A stretch of DNA of 64,000 nucleotides. It comes from Desulfocicer vacuolatum DSM 3385. Lineage in GTDB: Bacteria; Desulfobacterota; Desulfobacteria; Desulfobacterales; Desulfobacteraceae. The notes under the pieces are model-generated. The model worked only from the letters and a program-made list of their open reading frames with translations. It had not been told where the DNA came from and ran no database searches. How positions within the stretch are numbered: position 1 is the stretch's first letter; the number at the start of each line of letters is the position of its first letter. The translations under genes and the position numbers were made by a program. This document shows, piece by piece, positions 36,190 through 47,000 of the stretch. The DNA is taken from contig NZ_FWXY01000008.1 of the NCBI RefSeq assembly GCF_900176365.1, positions 124,001-188,000 of the forward strand, written 5' to 3'.

Positions 36190-37713
36190 TCAGGAAATGT
36201 CCTGTTGATCAATATATTTTTTAACGGTCCTGCGGTCCACACCGGCCCGCCGGGCCACCTTTTCATAGGCTCCATGTTTTTCATAAAGCAGTTTGAGATA
36301 ACCGGAGGTTAATTCCGCCACGGTCATATCTCCTTTGTCCAATCCTTTGATCAAGCGGTGTTTAACCCCGTCAGTGTCTTTTTTCTGCAATTTTTCATAA
36401 CTCCGACGGAGCATGACCTGCTTGACACATTGCTCAAGTTCTCGAACATTTCCGGGCCAGTGGTAGTCTTTCCCAAGTTCCCTGTCAATCATGCGCGTCA
36501 CTTTTTTCACCAGTTCAGGGCACGGGGTACCCATGATCCTTTCCACGGTGAATGTCAAAAGGGCGGTGAGCTCTCTGGGATCTTGGAGAATTCGTTTTCT
36601 TAAGGGTGGCATTTCAATGACATCTGAGCTCAGGCGATAATAAAAATCATCCCTTAAAACCGCTCCGCCTGCAATATCATCCATGGAACGGTTGGTGGCT
36701 GCAATGACCCGGCCCTGGAACCGGGATTTTTCATGGCTGCCCACGGGGGTGAATACCCGGTCCTGGAGGACCTGCAAAAGTTTGATCTGCACATGGTTGG
36801 CCACCTCACCGATTTCATCCAGTAAAATGGCCCCATGGGGACTGCATCGGTCAAATACCCCGGGATAATCTTCCACAGCCCCGGTAAAGGCCCCTTTTTT
36901 GTGCCCAAACAGCTCTGATTCCAAAAGAGTTTCAGGAAATTGGGAAAGATTTAAAGAAATAAAGGTGCCGGTGAAGCTGTCGTCAAAACACCCCCTTTGG
37001 CTGTCAAAGGGGATAAACCCGCTGCGCCCAACGGCCATGGCTGCGGTTCCCTTGCCTGTGCCGGTTTCCCCCAGTATCAATGTGGAAAAATCCTCCATAC
37101 GGTTCCACAGATATTTATCATACCACTCAATACTGCCGGTGAAAACATTGTTCCATAACTTTCGCTTTAATTCCTTCATGCAGGGACTGTTGCCCACAAG
37201 GGAGTTGGAAATAAAAAAAAATGCCCGGCGTAACTGGAAAGAAAAGGCAAAATAATGATCATGGCAGTTTTGGGGAAACCCCCGTTGTTGGAGCATGGCC
37301 ATGGCCTCCCCGGCAAAGGAAACCTTCACCGGCACATCACCCGCTGCAATCTGATCCATGATCAACTGGTCAAAATGATCCCGAAATTTATGAAAGATGT
37401 CAAAAAGGAACACCACGCGGATGAGGTTTTGGTCTTGTCCTTTAAAGGCCTCCAGTGTGCCGCATCCCTCTTTTTCCAGCTGTTTTACCCGGATATCAAT
37501 TTCGTTTATGCATTGATCCACACTTTCCCTGCGGGAAACAGAAGGAAAGAGCCCTGCAATGGTTCTATCCAGCTTTTCCCGCAGCTCCCCAAAGGGATTG
37601 GCAAAGGCAGCGTGGTATACGGTTTTAAAAAAACGTCTTTCTTCTTTGTTGAGTTTTCTGATTGGGCCCACCTTTTTCTCCTGCACTTCTGAAATTGTGC
37701 ATTTAATGCACAT
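36190..37713 (-). CDS. Sigma-54-dependent transcriptional activator (enhancer-binding protein)
   Basis: A 507-residue enhancer-binding protein. About 180 N-terminal residues are of an unrecognised type (no receiver, PAS or GAF pattern seen). Then the AAA+ core: LILGETGTGKGTAAMAV (Walker A), ELFGHKKGAFTGA (the GAFTGA loop contacting sigma-54), GAILLDEIGEV (Walker B), AATNRSMDDI and FYYRLSSDVIEMPPLRKR. WPGNVRELEQCVKQVM follows, and the C-terminal AYEKVARRAGVDRRTVKKYI is the Fis-like helix-turn-helix. It is divergent from the megasynthase, whose upstream region carries a sigma-54 promoter match, so it is very probably its dedicated activator. The start at 37713 has AAGGTGAG upstream; the in-frame ATG at 37746 lacks one. 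Confidence 0.92.
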   Translation of the reverse strand: MCIKCTISEVQEKKVGPIRKLNKEERRFFKTVYHAAFANPFGELREKLDRTIAGLFPSVSRRESVDQCINEIDIRVKQLEKEGCGTLEAFKGQDQNLIRVVFLFDIFHKFRDHFDQLIMDQIAAGDVPVKVSFAGEAMAMLQQRGFPQNCHDHYFAFSFQLRRAFFFISNSLVGNSPCMKELKRKLWNNVFTGSIEWYDKYLWNRMEDFSTLILGETGTGKGTAAMAVGRSGFIPFDSQRGCFDDSFTGTFISLNLSQFPETLLESELFGHKKGAFTGAVEDYPGVFDRCSPHGAILLDEIGEVANHVQIKLLQVLQDRVFTPVGSHEKSRFQGRVIAATNRSMDDIAGGAVLRDDFYYRLSSDVIEMPPLRKRILQDPRELTALLTFTVERIMGTPCPELVKKVTRMIDRELGKDYHWPGNVRELEQCVKQVMLRRSYEKLQKKDTDGVKHRLIKGLDKGDMTVAELTSGYLKLLYEKHGAYEKVARRAGVDRRTVKKYIDQQDIS

Positions 37714-37875
37714 CCACTGCTCACCTTGTGTACGTTTTTCTCCCATAGCATATAAAAAACGGAATTTCAACAAAAGGTAAACAGAGTTTACTGACAATAA
37801 AAAAAACTTATATCACAGCTGTTTGAAATCTTTTCTAAATTTAAAAACAAAAAACCCAATGCAACACAAAATAAA

Positions 37876-37891
37876 CGGCATAGCTTTTGCT
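37876..37891 (+). promoter_or_regulatory. Sigma-54 (-24/-12) promoter of the megasynthase gene
   Basis: CGGCATAGCTTTTGCT matches the consensus TGGCAYRN4TTGCW at all conserved positions but the first, with exactly 10 nt between the invariant GG and GC. It points toward the megasynthase start 204 nt downstream. The activator gene itself starts at 37713 in the other direction. Activator binding sites would be expected in the AT-rich stretch 37740-37870; none was identified. Confidence 0.7.
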
Positions 37892-37984
37892 TATAGAAGC
37901 GCCAAATAAAAGGATACAACGAACAATGAAAAAATAATTGCTGTGAACATCCAGCACCTAATACCCAATACCTGCTTTTTCATA

Positions 37985-38075
37985 AAACTGTCATGGGCAG
38001 ACCGTATTCTGAGCCGGTCCCGCCCACAACAAAGCTTGAAATACATCTCTGATCTGCGGAGTATTTCACATAAAA
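37985..38075 (-). repeat. Dispersed repeat module A in the megasynthase 5' leader
   Basis: Inverted copy: AACTGTCATGGGCAGACCGT, then GGTCCCGCCCACAACAAAG, and CTCTGATCTGCGGAGTATTT ending CACATAAAAA. If transcription starts at the sigma-54 promoter this repeat is transcribed as part of a 5' leader of about 190 nt and ends two bases before an alternative ATG. Confidence 0.85.
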
Positions 38076-38094
38076 AATGGGAGAAACAAAGTCA

Positions 38095-41000
38095 ATGCTC
38101 ACTCGAATACTTAATTCAAAATTACCCCTGATGGTATATAACCCCACAAAAATATTTTCCTTAACCTTTTTCACTGAGATTTTCCGATCCGGTGCATTGC
38201 CTGTGTTTGACGCAGAGTTCATGCCGGAAAGTGAGATCATTCATGGGGCAAAACAGCTGGAAAAAGAAGGGATTCTGTTCGGCTTGAGGGTGGTGGCCCC
38301 CGGCGACACCCTTATAGATACGCTAAGAGAGCTGCACCTTGATTACCTGGATATATTGATCATTCCCGTGGAAAAAGAAAACGGCGGGATCACCTTTTCC
38401 GGTTTTGGTGACACCAAGCTGGTCCTTGAAGTCAAGGATATCAACATCAATGACACCATTGAAACCCTGGACCCCCATGCCCTTATTCTCAAGGGAAATG
38501 AAGCCGGGGGGCGGGTGTCCAGTTATTCCTCTTTTATACTGATGCAATGGTATTTGAAAAACAGTAATCGACCTGTTTTCATCCACGGCGGTGTGGGACA
38601 GAACACAGCATCAGGTATGTTTGCCGCCGGTGTCAGCGGTGTGGTCCTGGACAGCCAGCTGTGGTTGGCCGATGAATCTCCGGTGGCAGATAATTTTAAA
38701 GCCCTTCTGGGAAATCTGGATGAGAGCGATTCCATTGAAGTTACCACCGGCCCTGATTTTATCATCCGGGTATTTGCAAAACTGGGAACCAAAATAGCCC
38801 GGGAGCTCAAAGAAAAGGCCATTCTCTGGTCTGACCGGGACAATGCCCGGGAACTTTTGTACCGGGAGCTGGAAAAGGAACTCACTGCCCTTGATGACGC
38901 AGATGCAAGCGCTATACAGTCCCTGTTTTTTCTGGGTCAGGACGCCCTGTTTGCCAAAAGCTTTAAGAAAATTTCCAAATCCGTCAAAGAGATTATCCCC
39001 ACCTTTTTCAAAGAAATCGGAAAACAGCTCCAGTGCGTGGATCAATTTGACCCGGTGGTACCGGACTCTCCCCTGGCCAAAGAGCACGGCACATCCCTTC
39101 CCCTGATCCAGGGCCCCATGGCCAATATCAGTGACAATGCAGAATTTGCATCCATGGTGCTCAAGGCCGGGGCACTGCCCTTTATGGCCGTGGGCAGTCT
39201 GCCCGATTTTCTGGCAGAACCCATGCTCAAAAAAGGTGCAAAAGAGGTTAAAAATTTTGGCGCCGGTCTGGTGGGCATCGAGGCCTTTAATCCGGCCATT
39301 GCAAAGCACATGGACATGGTAAAGGAATACAAAGTTCCCTTTGCCCTGTTTGCCGGGGGCATCCCTTCCCAGATCATTGAGCTTGAAAAAGCCGGTACAA
39401 AAACCTATCTGCACACCCCGTCGGTGTCCATGCTGAAAAATGCCATGGAAAACGGTTGTACCCGATTCATATTTGAAGGAAAAGAGGCCGGGGGCCATGT
39501 GGGTTCCCTCTCCAGCCTGGTGTTGTGGGATGCAGCCATTACCCGCCTTCTGGAAGATACAAAAGTGGATCTGTCCGGCATCAGTCTGATCTTTGCCGGG
39601 GGCATCTCCACCTGTTTTGCTTCATGGTTCATCTCCGGCATGGGTGCGGCCCTGGCAGCCCGGGGGGCCAAAGTGGGCATCCAGGTGGGCAGCGCCTATC
39701 TTTTCACAGAGGAGATCATTGGCACCGGGGCCATGAAAAAGCGGTACCAGGAAATTTTGTGCAAACAAGATAAAACCGTTGTCATCGGCACCAGTGTCGG
39801 GCTTGCCTCCCGCACAGCCCCCACGGAATTTGCCCGGATGACGGTGGAACTTGAAAAAGAGATGATCAAACAGGGCAAACCCCTGACAGAACGCAAAAGA
39901 GCCTTTGAAAAAAATAACATCGGTTCCCTGCTCATCGGAGCCAAGGGTTATCTTCCCGATTTTAAACGCCCGGGGGAAGAGTTCTACACCCGATTTGACG
40001 ACGCGGCCCAGGAGGAAAAGGGAAATTTTCTGGTGGGGGACAGCCTTGCCTATTTTAATAAAACCCTGACCATCCCCCAGGTCCATGGTCGATATTTCAA
40101 TGCCAAAGACACCCTGTACCGCAATCTGGGTAAACTTGAAGTCTTTTCTTCCCCGAAAAACAGACTCAACGATGAGATCGCCATTGTGGGCATGGGGTGT
40201 ATTTTACCCGGAGCCAATGACCCGGAAGCGTTGTGGGACAATATCATGGGCAAGCGATATGCCATCAAGGAGATGCCCGATGACAGAATCCGAAAAGATT
40301 TGTACTATGATGCCGATAAATCCGCAGAAGATAAATCCTATACCATGCTGGCCGGTCTGGTGGAAGATTACCGGTTTGATCAGGAACGTTTCGGCTACAA
40401 TGACGACAAAGCAGCCAAACTCTCCAAAAGCCAGAAAATACTGCTGGAAGCTGCCTATCAGGCTGTGGAGGATGCAGGATATCTCAATGATGATCTCTCC
40501 TTTGCCTGTGAAGATCCCCAGCGCACCGCCGTTATCATTGCCACCTGTCTGGGTAATGAACTTGGCAATGAACTCCAGTTGAAATACCATTTTCCCGAAG
40601 TGGTTTCCATGCTCAGGAAATTACCGGAATTTGCGGCCCTCACCGAAACGGAAAAAACCGACCTTGTGGAGCACCTTCGAGTGGGCATGGAGGGAAACAA
40701 CCCGGGATATGATCCGGTGCACGGCATTCTTTTAAACATTGAAGCCTCCCGGGTGGCCCGTCACCTTGGCATCCGCGGTCCCAATTACATTGTGGATGCG
40801 GCCTGTGCTTCTTCTTTTACCGCCCTGGATGCCGGTGTGGGAGAATTGCTCTCCGGTGATCGGGACCAGGTGATTGTGGGTGGGGTGAACACCCATCTTG
40901 CTCCGGAATCATTCATTGGTTTTTGTAAAATGGGGGCTTTATCTGCGGATGGCTCTTTTCCCTTTGATGAGCGGGCCAATGGATTCATACTGGGTGAAGG

Positions 41001-44000
41001 GGCCGCTGTATTTGTATTAAAACGCATGAAGGATGCCCTGCGGGACGGTGACACAATTCATGCGGTGATCAAAGGCATTGGCAGCAGCTCCGACGGCCGG
41101 GGAAAATCCATTGCCGCCCCCAACGTAAACGGCCAGCTCCTGGCCTTAAAGCGATGTTTTGAAAATATGGCCCCCCGGGTCACCCCGGATGATGTCTCCT
41201 TTGTGGAGGCCCACGGCACATCCACCATCATGGGGGACCAGGCCGAGCTTGAAACCCTGAAACAGGTTTACAGTACCTCAAAAACCGGTGTCAGTTCCGT
41301 GAAATCCCAGATTGGGCATCTGTTGGGCGGGGCCGGTGCTGCCGGTCTTGTCAAAGCGGTACAGGCGGTGAAAAAGGGCGTTTTACCCCCCAATGCCAAT
41401 TTTGAACGTCTCTCCCCCAACCATGATCTTAAAAATTCTGAGATATACATCATTGAATCCTCCGAACCCTGGGTGGAACCGGACAATAAAACCCGTAAGG
41501 CCGGGGTCAGCTCCTATGGCTTCGGAGGCATCAATTACCACATTGTCATTGAAGAGTTTAACAACACCTACACCCCCCTTGGGCGGGATATTTTCACTGA
41601 CCCTTCCTATGATTTCAACGATGACCGCATTGTCATTGCAGGGCTTGGGGTGCGACTGCCCGGGGCTCCGGATGTAAATCATTTCTGGGATGCCCTGAAA
41701 GAGGGGAAAAAACAACTGTCCTCCATACCTGAAGCCACCTTTGACAATGCTGCCTATGCAGAGCTGGATCAAAAATCCAACTACTATCTGCCCATGATAC
41801 AGGCCGGGGTGATCCAGGATTTTAAATTCAACAATATTAAATACCGCATGCCCCCCACAACGGTGAGATCCCTGGAACGGGGCCAGCTACTCGGCCTGGA
41901 TGCCGCAGATGAAGCCATTTCCTCCTGTGGCCTTGATAAACTTCTTTCCCCGGGGAACAAGACCGGCGTTATACTTGGCACCATTGCCGGAGAACGGCAA
42001 AATAAAAATATTCTGCGGGTGAGAAAAGAACTTCTGGGCGAAATCATTGAAAATTCCGGCTCGGAAAAGGGCAAAAACATTGCCCGGGCCCTGGTGGATG
42101 CCATCAGAGAAAGGATTCCGGAAAACAACGAAGACACCACCCCGGGACTCTTGTCCAACATCATCTCCGGCCGCATTGCCAACCATTTTGGCCTCAACGG
42201 CGCCAACTATGTCATTGACGCTTCCTGCGCCTCTGCGGTGATGGCCATTAACAATGCCACCCGGAGTCTGGCGTTTAAAGATCTTGATTTTGTCCTGGCA
42301 GGCGGTGTGGATGCCAATCTCTATCCCGTGGTGCTCACGGCCTTTAAACGCCTGGGACTTCTGTCGGGAACAACGGCCCGGTTCTTTGATGACAGGGCCG
42401 ATGGCTACTCCATGGGGGAGGGGGCCGCCGTGCATGTGCTCACCACCCGGAAAAAAGCCAAAGAAGCCGGTATGGAAATCCTGGGTGAGATCAATCACTG
42501 CACTGTGAAATCCAGTGTCCCGGATCATTTGCTGGCACCGTCGGAGCACACCTTTGTTTCCACCATCAATGAATGTTACAAAGAAAGCGGAATCCTTAAA
42601 AAAGAGCTCAAACACCTGGATCTGTTTGCTTTTTCCAATATATTGGGGGATATGGTGGAAAAACAGGTGGCAGAAAAATGTTTCACCCACGATCTGTCCT
42701 GCGGCAATGTGAAAACCCAGTTTGGTTATTTTAAGGCTGCCAACCCGGCTGTTGCCATGGCCAAACTGATACTCATGAATAAAAACAGAACCCTGCTGCC
42801 GTTCAGGTTCCTGGATAAAGAACACACCACCCTTAAGAACGGCACCATGCTCAACCCCGTGGAAGAAATCACTCCGGTATCCCCCAGGGAACCCATGCGG
42901 TTTGCCTTTAATGTCAACGGCATTGGCGGCAACCACTGCCATGTGATTATCAGCCCCCTGCCTTCCATGCTTCAACAAAAAGCCCGGGCCGTGGCAGAGA
43001 CATCTAAAATCGAGACACCGTCTTCACCGGTCCCGGTACCTGCGGCTGCGGCATCCGGCGGCCCGGGGGCAACAACACCTTCAAGGCCTGCCACCCCGCC
43101 GCCCGTTGCTACCCGGATGAAACCTGCGGCCGGCCCGGCCCCCTTTCCCACCGATGGAAAGCATCAGAAAATGGTGGCACTGCTTTCAGGCCAGGGAGCC
43201 CAGGCCCCCGGCATGATGAAGGAACTCTATGACAGTGACCCTGACATCCGCAATACCATGGATCGGGGTGAAGAGATCTTTGTGGAGCAGCGGGGGTATT
43301 CCCTGCTTGAAATGATGTTTGGGGAGGATAATCGCCTGAACCTCACGGAAAACACCCAGCCGGCGGTGTTTTTGTCTTCGGCGGCCCTGTTTGACCGACT
43401 CCATGCCAGGGGATTTGAACCTGATTTTTTCATTGGTCACAGTGTGGGGGAATACACCGCCCTTTTCTGCAGCGGCATGCTCAATTTTGACGATGCCATG
43501 CGTTTGTTGCTCAAGCGGGCCGATCTGATGAAAGAGGCGGCAGAAAAACACCCCGGCGGCATCATGGTGGTGTTCCGCAACGAAAAGGAAACCGGCACCT
43601 TCATCCGCCAGAGCGGTATCCAGGACATTTACATCACCAATAAAAATTCAGAAAATCAGACCGCGGTTTCCGGTAAAAATCCTGCCATTGATGCTTTTTG
43701 CGAATATCTCACTTCACAGAATATCATCTATAAAAAACTGAATCTTTCTGCGGCATTTCACACACCGCTGCTACAGGAAGCCGCTGAAAAACTCAGGGAT
43801 TATCTGGCCACCATCACCTTTAACGAGACCAATTTCGGTCGGGTGATTTCCAATGTAACGGCCCGGCCCTATCCGGAAAACAGAAGGGAGGTAAAGGATC
43901 TTCTGGCCAAACAGATCACCTCTCCGGTGGAATTCATCCGTTCCATTGAATATGTATATGAATCGGGCAGAACCCATTACATTGAAATCGGTCCGGGCAG

Positions 44001-47000
44001 GCTCCTGGCCAATCTTTTAAAAAATATCAACATTGTACACTTCCAGAGCATGGTCACCGTGGACCGCCGCCAGGGAGAGGCCACCTCCTTTGAGACGTGT
44101 AAAAAATACCTTGCCTCCTACAGCAGTATCTTCACCCGGCAGCGGGATGAGAGACAACTGATTTTACCCAAAGGGGCCACATCCGCCCCGGCCACGGCTA
44201 CTCCGGCAACGGCTCCGGTACCGGTTTCTCTGGATGATGATTTTTCTGCATTTAAATCCCGGAACAATGCCCTGGCGGAAAAATTGCTTTATGAAGAATT
44301 CCGGCGGCAAAAAAGGGAAGCTGCCATGGATGCCCTGGAACGGTTCGACTTTGACACCGACAGCATTGTTATTTCCGGTGTATCCGTGGGACTTCCGGGC
44401 AAGGCAAGGCGGGTATTTGCTCAGGATAACTTTGACAGAATTCTGGAGGGCACCAACTTCATTGAACCCTTGAGCATGGAAGATAAAAAGCGCATCACCG
44501 ATAAAAATATCACCCGGCTCTTTAAACAACCCGACGGCAATGCAAGGTTTGTGGAGATCACAAGAACCGAAGATGTGATCCAGCTGGCCGGACAACTGGG
44601 ATACTTCAGCCTCACCGACGAGTACGGCATTAAAGCACAATATGACGTTTCCATGGCCCTGGCCGTGGCCGCAGGTATTGAAGCATTAAAAGATGCCGGA
44701 ATCCCCCTGGTGATGCAGTACAAAGAAGCTTCCTCCGGGGAGGGGAAAATGATTCCCAACGGTTTTGCCCTGCCACAGGAAATGCAGGATGACACCGGTG
44801 TGATCATCACCTCTTTGTGGCCCAGCAATGAAACCTTGCTCAATGAGATGGAACGATACCTCTATGATCGGTTCTATTTAAAACCCTATGAGGAGTTTGA
44901 AAACATCTACTTCTATCTCATGGAAAATGTAAAGGAGATGGGGGTAAAGGAAAAAATAACCGACTGGTTCTTTAAAATAAAAGGAAGCAAACGGGAAAAT
45001 TTCGGTACTTATAAATTTGACAGAAATTTTCTCATGAATGCCTGTCCATTGGGATCTGCCCATCTGGCCCAGATCATCCGGGCCAAGGGACCCAACACAT
45101 TATTGAGTTCCGCCTGTGCGTCCACCACCCAGGCCATCGGCGTTGCAGAGGACTGGATTCGGGTGGGCCGGTGTAAACGGGTCATTGTCATCGGCGGTGA
45201 AAATGCCACCTCCGAGGCCCAGAATCAATGGGTGGGCTCGGGCTTTCTGGCTCTGGGAGCTGCCACAGTGAAAAAACGGGTGTCTGAAGCTGCCAAACCC
45301 TTTGATTCTGACCGCAACGGCACCATCGTGGGTGCCGGTGCCGTGGGTCTTGTCATAGAAAAAAGTGACCGGGTAAAAGCCAGGGGCATGAATGGGCAGG
45401 CAGAGATTCTGGGGACCCACATGGCCAACAGCGCCTACCACACCTTTAATATTGATGTGCCCCACATGGCAAGGGAGATGACCCGGTTTATCAACCGCAT
45501 GGAACAACAGCACCGGATAACAAAAAGCGAGTATGCCAAAAAACTGTTATTCATGTCCCATGAAACCTACACCCCGGCCCGGGGGGGCAGTGCCGATGCC
45601 GAGGTGACAGCCTTGAAAACCGCCTTTGAGGAGTATCTTAACCACATCTGCATCTCCAACACCAAGGGTTTCACCGGTCACACACTGGGGGCAGCCATTG
45701 AGGATGTGGTCATGGTTAAAGCGCTTCAAAAAAGAAAGGCGCCGCCCATTGCCAACTTGACCTCCATTCCGGATCATTTCAAGGCCCTTAATTTCAGCAG
45801 TAAAAAGGCCATTCAATCGGAATATGGCCTGCACCTTGCTGCAGGATTTGGATCTCATTTTGCCTTTTTGCTCATTAAACGCATTGAGGAAAATACCTTT
45901 GACAATAATCCAGAGTACACCCGGTGGCTCCAAAGGGTGTCCGGTGCAGTGAATCCGGAACTCAAAGTCATTGACAACACCCTTTGTGTGGTGCCGGGAC
46001 CCGGAGGGGCACTGCCCCAGTCAGCTCCCGGAGAACAGCCCCGGCTGCCCAAAGCCATGTCCATGCCAGAAGCTGCATCATCGGCATCCGACATCTCCGG
46101 TGAAGATAAGGCACCTGCAGCTGCCATCCCGGAAAAAGCCACAGCCTCCATGGCATCTGAGAGTGCTGCCGCACCATCTGAAGCAGCACCGGCCCCGGCC
46201 CCAAGTGCAGGGCCTGGGGCTTTGGATAAAATCAAAGAGATCATTGCCGAACAGACCGGATACACCACAGACATGCTGGAAGACACCCTGGATCTGGAGG
46301 CGGATCTTGGCATTGACACCGTAAAACAGGTGGAGATTTTTGCCAAGGCTGCCGGTCATTTTGGATTCCCTGTGCCGGAAGATTTAAAGCTAAGGGATCT
46401 TAACACCATTGCCAAGCTGGCAGATTATATCAACACCAAGGCTGCTCCCCAGGGACCGGATACGCCTCCCTCCGGAGGAACAAATGCTCCGGGTGCAGCT
46501 GGGGGAACTTCCCCTGCAGCGGTTGCTCCGGCAGCGGCTCCCACCGGCGGAGGAGACGCTTCTGTGGCAGCAGGTGCCCTGGAAAAGGTAAAAGAGATCA
46601 TTGCCGAACAGACCGGATACACCACAGACATGCTGGAAGACACCCTGGATCTGGAGGCGGATCTTGGCATTGACACCGTAAAGCAGGTGGAAATTTTTGC
46701 CAAAGCTGCCGGGCATTTTGGATTCCCTGTGCCGGAAGATTTAAAGCTAAGGGATCTTAACACCATTGCCAAACTGGCAGATTATATCAACACCAAGGCC
46801 GCACCCCAGGGACCGGATACGCCTCCCTCCGGAGGAACAGATGCTCCGGGTGCAGCTGGGGGAACTTCCCCTGCAGCGGTCGCTCCGGCAGCGGCTCCCA
46901 CCGGCGGAGCAACCGCTTCTGTGGCAGCAGGTGCCCTGGAAAAGGTAAAAGAGATCATTGCCGAGCAGACCGGATACACCACGGACATGCTGGAAGACAC

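Noticed and set aside
41887-42978. 363-codon frame antisense to KS2
   Set aside because: Mirror of a GC-rich coding frame; translation shows no domain, while the plus strand has clear KS motifs.
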